Made by a program: the position numbers and the translations under genes
The notes under the pieces: generated by a model
Database searches by the model: none
What the model was told of the DNA's origin: nothing
Seen by the model: the letters and a program-made list of their open reading frames with translations, nothing else
Assembly (NCBI RefSeq): GCF_023630205.1
Contig: NZ_JALPRR010000001.1
Span: 248,001-312,000 of the forward strand
From: Pontibacter ruber
GTDB taxonomy: Bacteria; Bacteroidota; Bacteroidia; Cytophagales; Hymenobacteraceae
DNA: 64,000 bases
Direction of reading: 5' to 3'
In this document: piece after piece, positions 44,754 to 54,273 of the stretch
Layout: every line of letters starts with the position of its first letter
How positions within the stretch are numbered: position 1 is the stretch's first letter

Positions 44754-44783
44754 AAAAGGGCAGCCCTGGAGCTGCCCTTTTTT
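44754..44783. terminator. Bidirectional intrinsic terminator
   Basis: AAAAGGGCAGC pairs with GCTGCCCTTTT around CCTGGA, between convergent genes. Confidence 0.85.
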
Positions 44784-44806
44784 ATTTACCTTAAACTAAT
44801 CAACGG

Positions 44807-46030
44807 TTAGTTATGTGCGATCGGATCCGGGGTGCTGTCTTTATCGCCAGTCACGTATCCGTCGGTGTTAGGTCTTCCGCCTGTCAGCAGCAGCACGCCT
44901 GCTACGTGCGGAGATGCCATGGACGTACCGCTGATGGTGTTGTAAGCGCCACCTTTCCAGGCAGATTTTATACTTACGCCTGGAGCGCAGAAATCTACCG
45001 GCGGGTTGCCATAGTTAGAGAAAGACGCAAATCGGTTGTTGGCGTCCATGGCCGAAACCGTGAAGATGTTGTTGTGGTTGGCACGTGCCGGTGAGGAGTC
45101 TTTCGCATGCACGCCATCGTTACCGGCAGCCAGCGCAAAGTAGATACCTTTGCCTGCAGCAGCAATTACGGCATCATCCAGGGCCTGAGAAACCGGCCCG
45201 CCCAAGCTCATGTTGGCAACATCGCCGGCTTTGCCATTGGCAGCCACATAATCTACCCCCGCAATTACGCCGGAATAAGAGCCGCTACCACGCGAGTCGA
45301 GTACCTTCACGGCTACTACTGTGGCGTCGTAGGCAACGCCAATTACACCGGTGGAGTTGTTTTTGGCGGCAATGGTACCTGCTACGTGCGAGCCATGGCC
45401 GTTACCATCGTCTGGCGTATTATCGCGACCGGATGTGAACACCGTCATGCTGCGCGATGCATCTACGTTCAGGTCCGGGTGGTCCAGGTCGATGCCCGTA
45501 TCAATTACCCAGGCTGTTTTACCGGCTCCGCTGGCATACCCAACGCGCGAAATACCATAAGGCACTTCCTGGCCTGTCGTACCACCACCGCCTGATCCCG
45601 GCTTGGCCAGCGTTACGATCCTATCCGGTTCGATGTAGGCAATGCGGGAGTCGCGGCGCAGCACTTCTACTTCCTCAGGAGTTAGTGTGGCAGCCATACC
45701 TACTATTGCTTTTCCGTACGCCTGCTCCACTTTAGCTTCAGCAATGCCGTTCGCTTTCAGGATGTCCTGGCCGATCTGGCGCGCCATGCCGACACGCTCC
45801 GAATACGTGGCCGTACCATCCAGGCGCTGGTTACCATCTTGCTTAAATACAACAATGTACTTGCCATTGATAATGGCTCCATTCTCAGACATCGCCTGAA
45901 CCGAATCAGTTGGGCTTAGGGCTTCTTCTGTGTCGCTGTCGCAGGCAGTGAAGGTGCAGGCAGCGGTGGTGAGGGCTGCTCCGAACAAAACAGAACGAAG
46001 TACGCTCTTTACAGGTAAGGTGTGTTTCAT
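44807..46030 (-). CDS. S8 subtilisin-like serine protease, lipoprotein with propeptide
   Basis: A 407-residue exported protease. The N-terminus has a lipoprotein signal (lipobox FTAC, about Cys30), then an I9-type inhibitor propeptide (YIVVFKQDGN ... VEVLRRDSRIAYIEPDR). The catalytic domain has Asp in WVIDTGIDLDHPDL, His in GNGHGSHVAGT and Ser in SGTSMASPHVAG, all intact. Such enzymes degrade extracellular proteins and mature by removing the propeptide. Surface location is inferred from the lipobox. Confidence 0.93.
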   Translation of the reverse strand: MKHTLPVKSVLRSVLFGAALTTAACTFTACDSDTEEALSPTDSVQAMSENGAIINGKYIVVFKQDGNQRLDGTATYSERVGMARQIGQDILKANGIAEAKVEQAYGKAIVGMAATLTPEEVEVLRRDSRIAYIEPDRIVTLAKPGSGGGGTTGQEVPYGISRVGYASGAGKTAWVIDTGIDLDHPDLNVDASRSMTVFTSGRDNTPDDGNGHGSHVAGTIAAKNNSTGVIGVAYDATVVAVKVLDSRGSGSYSGVIAGVDYVAANGKAGDVANMSLGGPVSQALDDAVIAAAGKGIYFALAAGNDGVHAKDSSPARANHNNIFTVSAMDANNRFASFSNYGNPPVDFCAPGVSIKSAWKGGAYNTISGTSMASPHVAGVLLLTGGRPNTDGYVTGDKDSTPDPIAHN

Positions 46031-46445
46031 AATGGTTTTAGTTGTTTAAGGAAAGTGATTAACAGGAACAATTAGTGACGTCAGTTCTAATATATTGATT
46101 ATGTATTACATATCCAAAATATTAGTATATTTAAGCATTGAAATACTTTAAAAGCGAAATCCAGCACTGTCGTAAACACCCTGTGTTAGGACATTGATCA
46201 GCAACCTTGTTACAGTAGAGAGCAAAACCCGGAACAGGCAACACCTGACCGTGAGTTTTAATGGAATAAGTATATCACGTGATGGTTCAGGAGTATACGG
46301 GGAGATAGGTATTTGGTCGCTCTCAAAAAGACACTAATTAGAAAAATACAAAACCATCAACTATACTGATTCTAATAATAAATAGAACATTAATAAAAGC
46401 AATACGTTTTTACTATATAATAATTAAACCTAACCCTTATAGCTT
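46031..46445. other. 415-bp AT-rich divergent intergenic region
   Basis: Lies between the divergent S8 protease and cyclophilin genes and must hold both promoters, but no exact TAnnTTTG element was found on either strand. No repeat or gene seen. Confidence 0.5.
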
Positions 46446-47213
46446 ATGAAAAATCAGTTTCTGCTATTTTCTTCAAAACTTATAATGGCTCTGACTGTCT
46501 GCGTGTTACTACTTGCCTCCTGCAACAAGTCTGGCGATGAACAGGCAACGGACGCCGAGGCAGCAAAAGAGGAGCCAACATTGGAGCCGCTTACATCAGA
46601 AAACGCAGTAGAAGTACTTACAGCCTACGGCAAAGAGCACCCCGACAGCATAGCCGTGATCAGCACCCGGCATGGCGATATCAAAGTACGCCTGTACAAA
46701 GACACACCGCTGCACCGTGCCAACTTTGTGCGGCTGGCCAAAGCCGGTTTTTACGATCAGGGCGAGTTTTACCGTGTTGTAAAGGGCTTTGCCATACAGG
46801 GCGGCGATTCGGATAACCGCACCATGAAGCAGGGTGGCTATAAAATTCCGCAGGAGTTCAACCCAAAGCATTACCACAAGCGAGGTGCCCTGGCCATGGC
46901 GCGCTACGGCGACGAGCGCAATCCTGAAAAGGAATCTTCTTCACACAACTTTTACATCGTGCAGGGCGAAGTTATCTCTCCGGAAGAGCTAAAAGCCTAT
47001 GAAGCGCAGAACAAGATGAAGTATACACCGGAGCAGATCAAGACGTATACTACCGTAGGCGGCGAGCCCAGCCTGGACCAGCAGTACACTGTTTTTGGTG
47101 AAGTAATTGAAGGTATGGATGTGGTAAATAAGATCGCTGAAGAGCCTGTGGACGCTGCCCAGAACTGGCCAAAAAATATCGTACAGCACAAGATAAAAAT
47201 CACCAACCAATAA
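46446..47213 (+). CDS. Cyclophilin-type peptidyl-prolyl isomerase, lipoprotein
   Basis: A 255-residue exported protein (lipobox LLASC). The cyclophilin domain runs from about residue 65: DIKVRLYKDTPLHRANFVRLAKAG (in parts), FYRVVKGFAIQGGD, and a late FGEVIEGMDVVNKIA. It catalyses cis-trans proline isomerisation and may help outer-membrane or periplasmic folding. A loop insert between ALAMARYGD and FYIVQGEV is longer than in the smallest bacterial cyclophilins. Confidence 0.92.
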   Translation: MKNQFLLFSSKLIMALTVCVLLLASCNKSGDEQATDAEAAKEEPTLEPLTSENAVEVLTAYGKEHPDSIAVISTRHGDIKVRLYKDTPLHRANFVRLAKAGFYDQGEFYRVVKGFAIQGGDSDNRTMKQGGYKIPQEFNPKHYHKRGALAMARYGDERNPEKESSSHNFYIVQGEVISPEELKAYEAQNKMKYTPEQIKTYTTVGGEPSLDQQYTVFGEVIEGMDVVNKIAEEPVDAAQNWPKNIVQHKIKITNQ

Positions 47214-47230
47214 GCTATACGTTGCTTTAA

Positions 47231-47270
47231 AATAGAAAAGGCGCTGCTTTATGCAGCGCCTTTTCTATTT
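47231..47270. terminator. Bidirectional intrinsic terminator
   Basis: AATAGAAAAGGCGCTGC pairs perfectly with GCAGCGCCTTTTCTATT around TTTAT, between convergent genes. Confidence 0.9.
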
Positions 47271-47285
47271 TGGATGATGCTATAC

Positions 47286-49391
47286 TTACCAGATCTTAAT
47301 GCGGCTGTTATCAGCACGGTGCATTTCGTCGCCTGGCTGGCAGCCAAACGCTTCGTAGAACTGCGGCATATTAGATACAGGGCCGTTGGTGCGGAACTTG
47401 CCCGGCGAGTGCGGGTCTGTGAGTATCTGCTGGTTCTGGGCTTCGTCGCGCATGTTTACGCGCCAGATCTGGGCCCAGGCCAGGAAGAAACGCTGCTCCG
47501 GAGTAAAGCCCGCGATCTTACCGGGGTTGTTCTTCTGAAGGGCTTTCTGCAAAGCAGTAAAAGCGATGTTCAATCCGCCAATGTCAGCGATGTTCTCACC
47601 TAGTGTCAGGCGGCCGTTTACATGCAGGTTATCGAGCACGGTGTACTGATCGTATTGCGAGGCAACGGCAGTAGCACGCTCCGTAAACTTTGACAGGTCC
47701 TCTTTGGTCCACCAGTCTTTCAGGTTTCCTTCAAAATCATACTGCGCGCCCTGGTCATCAAAACCGTGGGTTAACTCGTGGCCGATCACAGCACCCATGC
47801 CGCCGTAGTTCACCGCATCGTCAGCCTCTGGATCGAAGAAAGGCGGCTGCAGGATACCGGCCGGGAACACAATTTCGTTCATGGTAGGATTGTAGTAGGC
47901 ATTTACGGTTGGCGGCGACATAAACCACTCGGTGCGGTCTACCGGTTTTCCCAGTTTGCTGATGTTATCCTGGAACTCGTACTCGCTGGCACGCATTACG
48001 TTGGCAGCATACGAATCACGGCTGATCTCAAGGCCTTTGTAGTCTTTCCATTTATCCGGATAGCCGATCTTTACGGCAAAAGCGTTAAGTTTTTCCAGGG
48101 CTCGTTTCTTGGTATCCCCGCTCATCCAGTCCAGTTTGTTTACGTGCTCTTTAAAGGCCACCTGCAGGTTATTTACCATCTCCAGCGCCTTCTGCTTTGC
48201 CTCCGGCGAGAAGGTTTTCTGCACATAAAGCTGGCCTAAGGCTTCGCCCATACCTTGGTCGGTAGCGCGCAGCACTCGCTTCCAGCGCGGCTGCATTTCT
48301 TTGGCTCCGCTCAGCACCTTGCCATAAAAGTTGAAGTTCTCTTCTACAAACTCCTGGCTCAGATACGGTGCCGTAGTTCGTGCCAGGTGCCACTGGGCAT
48401 AGGCTTTCCAGTCAGCCAGCGGCACAGTCTTCATCATAGCATTCAGTTCTTTAAAGAAAGCAGGCTGACCTACTATAAGCTCTTTGGAAGCTTCCGCTCC
48501 GACGCCGCTCAGCAACTGTTTTACCTTCAGGTTAGGGTTCTGACTGGCAAAAGCCTGAACCGTCATTTTGTTGTAGTTGGCCTGCGGGTCGCGAAGCTCT
48601 ACGCGTGTTTTAGAAGCTTTAGCCAAGCGTGTTTCCAGGCGCATTACCGTCTGTGCCTTTTTCTGCGCCGTGGTGGTGTTGTCTCCCAGCAACTGGAACA
48701 TGTTTTGCAGATGCTTCAGGTACTCGGCCCGGATGTTTTTGGAGCGCTCGTCTTCTTTCAGGTAATAATCGCGGTCGGGTAGCCCGAGCCCTCCCTGTGT
48801 GGCCTGTAACATGTACTGAGTGCTCACCTTGTCATCCTGCCCCACATACATCGTAAAGAAACCGCCTATGCCTTTGGTCTTGAAATCAGCGATGGTTTTC
48901 ACCAGCCCGTCTGCTGTTTTGATGGCAGCCACTTTGTCGAGTTCGGACTTGATGGGCGAAATGCCCGCTTTGTTTACAGCGACAGAGTCCATGCCGGCGG
49001 CATAAAAATCGCCTACTAATTGCGCTGGTGTTCCTTTGGCTGCATTGGTGCTGGAGGCAGCTTCTGCCAGCAGTTGCCGCAGCACTGCGTTGTTGCGCTC
49101 GGCCAGTTCATTAAAAGATCCCCAGCGGCTTTCGGAGGCAGGTATGGGATTGTTCTTAACCCATCCGCCATTCGCATACTGGTAGAAATCGGTACAGGGG
49201 TCTACTGTGGTGTCCATGTTGGCCAGCTCAAGGCCACGACCCATGTTCTTCATTTCTACTTTTTCGGTAGTGGGTGCAGTAGTAGTGATTTCGGCTGTAG
49301 GGGCAGTAGTGGTAGTAGAAGCACCACATCCGGTCAGCGCCAGGCCGACCAGCACTGCCGGATAGCCAAGCAGCTGTTTTTTATCTATCAT
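47286..49391 (-). CDS. M13-family zinc metallopeptidase (neprilysin/PepO type), lipoprotein
   Basis: A 701-residue exported peptidase. I use the ATG at 49391, which begins the lipoprotein signal (MIDKKQLLGYPAVLVGLALT, lipobox LTGC). The zinc site is GHELTHGFDDQG with the third ligand Glu in GENIADIGG; VNAYYNPTMNEIVFPAGILQ is the M13 substrate-binding segment. The C-terminus ends KIW as in neprilysin-type enzymes. It cleaves peptides up to about 5 kDa in the periplasm. Confidence 0.93.
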   Translation of the reverse strand: MIDKKQLLGYPAVLVGLALTGCGASTTTTAPTAEITTTAPTTEKVEMKNMGRGLELANMDTTVDPCTDFYQYANGGWVKNNPIPASESRWGSFNELAERNNAVLRQLLAEAASSTNAAKGTPAQLVGDFYAAGMDSVAVNKAGISPIKSELDKVAAIKTADGLVKTIADFKTKGIGGFFTMYVGQDDKVSTQYMLQATQGGLGLPDRDYYLKEDERSKNIRAEYLKHLQNMFQLLGDNTTTAQKKAQTVMRLETRLAKASKTRVELRDPQANYNKMTVQAFASQNPNLKVKQLLSGVGAEASKELIVGQPAFFKELNAMMKTVPLADWKAYAQWHLARTTAPYLSQEFVEENFNFYGKVLSGAKEMQPRWKRVLRATDQGMGEALGQLYVQKTFSPEAKQKALEMVNNLQVAFKEHVNKLDWMSGDTKKRALEKLNAFAVKIGYPDKWKDYKGLEISRDSYAANVMRASEYEFQDNISKLGKPVDRTEWFMSPPTVNAYYNPTMNEIVFPAGILQPPFFDPEADDAVNYGGMGAVIGHELTHGFDDQGAQYDFEGNLKDWWTKEDLSKFTERATAVASQYDQYTVLDNLHVNGRLTLGENIADIGGLNIAFTALQKALQKNNPGKIAGFTPEQRFFLAWAQIWRVNMRDEAQNQQILTDPHSPGKFRTNGPVSNMPQFYEAFGCQPGDEMHRADNSRIKIW

Positions 49392-49761
49392 TGTTCTAGA
49401 AGTTTGATTGCCTGTATAATACCTCATACATACTATACTTACCGCTATAGGTTGCTTGCCTGAGCCCTCCAGCGAGCAGGGTCATTCTACTAAATTAGCG
49501 TTCATAGCGCGAGCGTCCTCGCTCATGTCGTACTATATATGGGCCTCTGCCCCAGTCGGAGTACAAATCCGACAGCATAAAAAATCACTGATCGCAGATC
49601 CGCCCCAGCAAATAGTAGAATGAAACGACTTGGCCCCAGGGAGGGAATCTGCTTATAAGTTTGAACGGGCATTGGTATAACTGTTACCACTGAGCCGAGG
49701 GATAAAAAAACGCCCCGGCTAAAGTATAGCCGGGGCGTTTTATAAAAGATCAGGTTTATAC
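49392..49761. other. Intergenic region with hairpin module and terminator
   Basis: No gene. Two small hairpins: GCGAG-CGTC-CTCGC at 49509-49522 and GTCGGA-GTACAAA-TCCGAC at 49555-49573. These resemble, in style, the paired hairpins of the repeat blocks at 4.5 and 58 kb. Confidence 0.55.
49704..49741 (-). terminator. Intrinsic terminator after S9D peptidase
   Basis: AAAACGCCCCGGCTA pairs with TAGCCGGGGCGTTTT around AAGTA; T run on the minus strand. Confidence 0.85.
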
Positions 49762-52227
49762 TTACTGCACCTGACGGTTCTTCACGTAAGTGTTCAGCCA
49801 GGTATCCATTTCCCACAGCATGTGCAGGATGGATTCTTTGCCGGTATAACCGTGGCTTTCGTGCGGCAGGAACACCAGGCGCGTGGTAGCACCGTGGCCT
49901 TTCAGGGCATTGTAGAAACGCTCGCTCTGGATCGGAAAAGTACCGGAGTTGTTATCGGCCTCTCCGTGGATCAGCAGGATCGGAGTTTTTACTTTGTGCG
50001 CGTAAGAGAACGGCGACATCTTGAAGTATACTTCCGGCGCCTCCCAGTAAGAGCGCTCTTCCTGCTGGAAACCAAATGGCGTCAGCGTACGGTTGTAGGC
50101 ACCGCTGCGGGCAATGCCGGCAGCAAACAGATCCGAGTGCGCCAGCAGGTTTGCCGTCATAAACGCACCGTACGAGTGACCGCCTACTGCAATACGCTTC
50201 GGATCCACTACGCCCATACCTACCACTTTGTCGATAGCAGCTTTGGCGCTGGCTACCAGCTGCTCTACATAGGTATCGTTTGGCTGCGCGTCGCCTTCTC
50301 CTACAATCGGCATATCGGTTCTATCGAGTACGGCGTAGCCTTGTGTTACCCAGAACAGCGGCGAACCGGAGCTGATGCGTGTAAATTCGTAAGGCGAGCT
50401 TTTTACCTGCCCGGCAGTAGCTGCATTCTTAAACTCACGTGGGTACGCCCACATCAGCATTGGCAGTGGCTTGTCGCCTTTCTTGTAATCCTTTGGCAAG
50501 TATAAAACAGCATTCAGTTTCACGCCATCGTTACGCTCGTACTGCAGCAGTTCTTTCTGCACGCCTTCCAGCTGAGGCGTAGGGTGCGGGAAAGTGGTTA
50601 CCTGTGTCAGTTGCTTTTTGCCCAGGTCACGCACGAAGTAGTTTGGAGCATCTTTCTCAGACTCTCTTCTCGTGATGATCTGTTTTTTGCTCAGGTCGAT
50701 GATGTCCACAGGGCGCTCGTAGTATGGCGCTTCGGAACGGAACAGGATGTTGGCCTTCTTCGACTTGAGGTTGAATTCGCTCAGGAACGGACGGTTACCC
50801 TGCGGCGATCCGCCTTCCGATATCATGTAGATGTTCTGGCCTTTCTTGTCTGTTAACAGCACGCTGCGGCCATACTTATTCTTGGTGAACACAGGCGTGC
50901 CCGGATCGTTGTAGCCATCTTCGTACGAGCGCTCGATCAGCACCGTCGCTTTGGCTGGTTTAGATGGGTCAACCATGCTTACACGCTCCATGCGGGTTTT
51001 CCACCAGCGCTCGTTTACCAGCGCCAGGTCATCGCCCCACTGCACACCTCTGTAGCGATATTTGGTAGAAGCCAGTTGAGCTGGTTTACCGGAGAAAGGT
51101 GCTCCCAGGGTATAAACAATGTCGCGTACGGCTACTTCCTTGTTCGCATCGCCACCATCCTGTGCTTCCGCCCAGTACAGCGTAGCAGGCTTATCAGGGC
51201 GCCAGCTGTAATCTCGCGGGCCTTTGGCTACGGCATCAAAGGCGATCGGAATATCTTCAGCTAAAGGCAGCTGCGCCAGTTGCTTTACTACTTTGCCATC
51301 GCGGCTCCATACTTCCACGTTGTACGGGAAGTAATAAGACGGCACCAGGTATGAATAGGGTTTCTGAATGGTCTCCACCAGCAGGTACTGCCCGTCCGGC
51401 GATACTTCCACACTCTTCACGATACCCGGCTTGCCCACATTCTCCTGCTTGCCATCTACTGCTACCAGCTTCAGCTGGGTCTGCATAAAGTAATCGAACA
51501 GCTGCTCGTCGTAGCGGTTTTTGAGCAGGTCCTGGTAGGTACGGGATGGCTTTACTTTGCCAATGTTCTGCTGAATGGTCGGGCCAGCGGGAGCCAGTGC
51601 AGGTTTCGGCATGTCGCCGCGGTTCTCATCCACAAACTTTACCACCAGTGTTTTGCTGTCGGAGGTCCAGGAAAACGGGCTGCCGTTGTAGGCATCGTTT
51701 ACTTTGGCTTCGGTTAGCTTTTTGGCTTGCTTGCTGCTGATATCGGCAATCCACAGTTCGATGCCGTTGGCTACGGTGTTGGTGAAGGCGATATACTTCT
51801 CATCCGGCGACCAGGTAATGTACGACAGGCGGGCATTCTGGGGCAGGCCCTTTAGCTGCGTCTCCTCTCCTCCTTTTACCTGCTTCAGTTTGATGTTGCT
51901 TACAAAAGAAGCGCGGCTTTGCCCGTTGGTAGCCGGGTTGATGCGCAGGCCTGCCAAACGGCTTTCCGGCTGCGCCAGCTCTTCTATACTTGGGTAGCCC
52001 GGTCGCTCGAGCAGCAACATCAGGTCGCCTTTGGAATTTATACTTACCGATGGCGTGGCAGGCGCATCGATGATGTCGGCAATGGCTTGCGGTGGGCGCT
52101 GGTACGAGAGGTTTAGGTCCTGGCCACCCTGCGCAAAGGCAGCAGGCGCCGGAGAGCCTCCCAACAGCAGCAAGCCCAGTAAAGCGACAGCCAATCGCTT
52201 CTGTGGTTTGGTTTTCGTCAGGTTCAT
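49762..52227 (-). CDS. S9D glutamyl endopeptidase-like serine peptidase
   Basis: An 821-residue exported peptidase (signal peptide to about residue 33). A seven-blade propeller-like region is followed by an alpha/beta-hydrolase domain with nucleophile GGHSYGAFM, acid in LIHGEADNNSGTF and histidine in LPHESHGYT. The surrounding segments (RSGAYNRTLTPFGFQ and YFKMSPFSYA) match the chloroplast glutamyl endopeptidase subfamily, which cleaves after Glu. Bacterial members are presumed periplasmic peptide degraders. Confidence 0.9.
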   Translation of the reverse strand: MNLTKTKPQKRLAVALLGLLLLGGSPAPAAFAQGGQDLNLSYQRPPQAIADIIDAPATPSVSINSKGDLMLLLERPGYPSIEELAQPESRLAGLRINPATNGQSRASFVSNIKLKQVKGGEETQLKGLPQNARLSYITWSPDEKYIAFTNTVANGIELWIADISSKQAKKLTEAKVNDAYNGSPFSWTSDSKTLVVKFVDENRGDMPKPALAPAGPTIQQNIGKVKPSRTYQDLLKNRYDEQLFDYFMQTQLKLVAVDGKQENVGKPGIVKSVEVSPDGQYLLVETIQKPYSYLVPSYYFPYNVEVWSRDGKVVKQLAQLPLAEDIPIAFDAVAKGPRDYSWRPDKPATLYWAEAQDGGDANKEVAVRDIVYTLGAPFSGKPAQLASTKYRYRGVQWGDDLALVNERWWKTRMERVSMVDPSKPAKATVLIERSYEDGYNDPGTPVFTKNKYGRSVLLTDKKGQNIYMISEGGSPQGNRPFLSEFNLKSKKANILFRSEAPYYERPVDIIDLSKKQIITRRESEKDAPNYFVRDLGKKQLTQVTTFPHPTPQLEGVQKELLQYERNDGVKLNAVLYLPKDYKKGDKPLPMLMWAYPREFKNAATAGQVKSSPYEFTRISSGSPLFWVTQGYAVLDRTDMPIVGEGDAQPNDTYVEQLVASAKAAIDKVVGMGVVDPKRIAVGGHSYGAFMTANLLAHSDLFAAGIARSGAYNRTLTPFGFQQEERSYWEAPEVYFKMSPFSYAHKVKTPILLIHGEADNNSGTFPIQSERFYNALKGHGATTRLVFLPHESHGYTGKESILHMLWEMDTWLNTYVKNRQVQ

Positions 52228-52465
52228 GTTCGGTAAAGAGTTAGTTTGATGGTTTTAAGTGAGAATCTAGACTAAATATAAAGGCAATGGTTTAAAGTAC
52301 AGGCGGCAGAGTTATATAAATTATCAAACAGGAGCCACCTATTGTATTTATACTTTCCTATATAGGATTTAAGAACTTTTATACTTATACTTAGGTGAGC
52401 TTAGCCGCTGCAACTGCTCGAATGTATAGGCAAGCTTTCTCTCACCACCACAGCACCTACAGACC

Positions 52466-53263
52466 ATGCAAAAAAGCATCTACGCATTGGCAGTTATCAG
52501 CACGCTGATTGCCTTCACATTCTCTACTCAAACTGCCTCAGCGCAGCAGCAGGCATATCTTCCGAAACTGGAAGTACAGGAGAAAAAGACGTATGTGGTA
52601 GGCCCGGAAAACATACTGAGGGTAGATACACTTGTGATGCACGACAAGGCAACCATAAAATTTTCACCAGGAAGAGACGGCATACTGGAGGCCAAAGTAG
52701 CTATTATTGGCAGCAATTGTGTGATTATCTCCAGAGGGGCCAATGGTATAAATGGAAAAGACCTAAACCCCGGAGGCGACGGGGAGCACGGGGGTAACTT
52801 AGACCTTGCCATCCACTTTGACAGCCTTGGCAAGCTAACGATAGACACGAGGGGAGGAAATGGCGGCGCGGGGGCAAATGGCCGAAATGGCAAACCCGGC
52901 ACCCAAGACAAAACAGAAACGAGAACTGTTACTGACTCCAGTGGGAAGAAACAAACTATAACTGTAACGGTACCCGGGCAAGCTGGCACCAATGGCACCG
53001 ATGCCACTGACGGCGGTAACAGCGGCAACGGAGGAAACGTGCGGCTTATGTACAGCGCAAATAATTTTATACCTATTTTCAACCAGGACAAAAGGAAGAC
53101 CAACAGTATCATCATTCTGAATACAGCCGGCAGAAGAGGAGCTACAGGCAAGCCCGGTAAAGGAGGCTACCGAAGTGTGAACGGAGTTGTTCTGTATTCT
53201 GAAACGACAAAAAGCCAGAATGGCCAGGTAGAGCTTATCAATGCCAAACCAGCTGTAAATTAA
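52466..53263 (+). CDS. Glycine-rich secreted protein (paralogue 1)
   Basis: A 265-residue exported protein (signal peptide ending TQTASAQ). After an N-terminal beta-part (RVDTLVMHDKATIKFSPG, then AIIGSNCVIISRGANG) it has collagen-like G-rich stretches such as GGDGEHGGNLDLAIHF and GGNGGAGANGRNGKPGTQ, and a further GGNSGNGGNV run. The next gene encodes a close paralogue. No family known to me; parallel beta-helix-like surface proteins have comparable composition. Likely surface or matrix protein. Confidence 0.75.
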   Translation: MQKSIYALAVISTLIAFTFSTQTASAQQQAYLPKLEVQEKKTYVVGPENILRVDTLVMHDKATIKFSPGRDGILEAKVAIIGSNCVIISRGANGINGKDLNPGGDGEHGGNLDLAIHFDSLGKLTIDTRGGNGGAGANGRNGKPGTQDKTETRTVTDSSGKKQTITVTVPGQAGTNGTDATDGGNSGNGGNVRLMYSANNFIPIFNQDKRKTNSIIILNTAGRRGATGKPGKGGYRSVNGVVLYSETTKSQNGQVELINAKPAVN

Positions 53264-53343
53264 CGGTACCTCTCCTGATTTATACTTTAAGTAAAAGCAA
53301 CCTCCCAGGGAAAATTTTCACCTTCACTATGACCTAAATCCCT

Positions 53344-54170
53344 ATGAAAAAGAAGCCGATACTACGCTCCGCGTTCCTGCTGCTTTCAATTTTGTTCGGC
53401 AGCCGTACTTATGGCCAGGTACAACCGCTCCCGCGGCTTGAGCTACAAGCAGGAGAAGTATACCAGGTCGGCCCCAAAAATACTCTGGTAGTAGATACGC
53501 TTATTCTTCACGATAAAGCCACTATCCGCTTTGCTCCAGGTACAACAGGAATGCTTGGCGTGAAAGTAGCCTATGTAGGCAACAACTGCACGATCACATC
53601 TAAAGGTGCTGATGGTGCACACGGGAACCGCGAAGCCGCTGGTGCAGACGGCGAAAATGGCGGCAACCTGGACATTGACATTCATTTTGAGGCATTGGGC
53701 AGTCTCGTGATTGACACGCGCGGCGGAAGCGGCGGGAAAGGCTACACAGGCAAACCCGGATCTAAACCCAGAACCTATACGACGTCACATCAAGTAACTG
53801 ACTCCAGCGGCAAAACCTACACTGTACATAAAACGGATCAGGTAAGCACCGGCACCAATGGGGAGGCCGGCACGCCTGGCGGCGCGGGTGGCGATGGCGG
53901 CAACCTTACCCTGAGTTATATTATAGCACCGACGACTTTGTGCTGAATTTTAATCACACGCCACGTCCCGGTCTGAAAAGAGAAGCACGTTCTGTCCAGA
54001 TCCTGAGCGGGGCAGGCAAAACAGGAAAAATGGGTAGAGACGGCAACTCTTACATCGGTTCCAAAGAAATGGGAACCACTGTTATCGCGGGTAAACCTGC
54101 CACGGTAACGTACCCGAAGCGGCAGGACGGCCAGATCAAACTAGTAATCGGGCAAGCCAGCTTAGACTAA
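53344..54170 (+). pseudogene. Glycine-rich secreted protein paralogue 2, frameshifted
   Basis: The first frame (53344-53946) gives a signal peptide and a domain very like the neighbour: VVDTLILHDKATIRFAPG, then GGSGGKGYTGKPGSK and GGDGGNLTLSY. It then stops early. The remainder continues in another frame to 54170 (VLNFNHTPRPGLKREARS ... RQDGQIKLVIG). At 53916-53925 a perfect pentamer duplication TTATA-TTATA sits at the join. Removing one copy restores one frame of 273 residues whose junction (LSYSTDDF) aligns with the neighbour's LMYSANNF. Real lesion, phase-variable tract or sequencing error cannot be told apart. Confidence 0.8.
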
Positions 54171-54273
54171 TTTATACTCTAAAGTATAGCTAAGTATGTA
54201 TACCATGATTAAACCTTACCCTCAATAAACAATCCAAGGCAAAAGCTTTTACCTAACCACAAACTAATCCTCT

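Noticed and set aside
49523..49816. 97-residue minus-strand frame across the terminator at 49.7 kb
   Set aside because: Contains a terminator hairpin and overlaps the peptidase 3' end.
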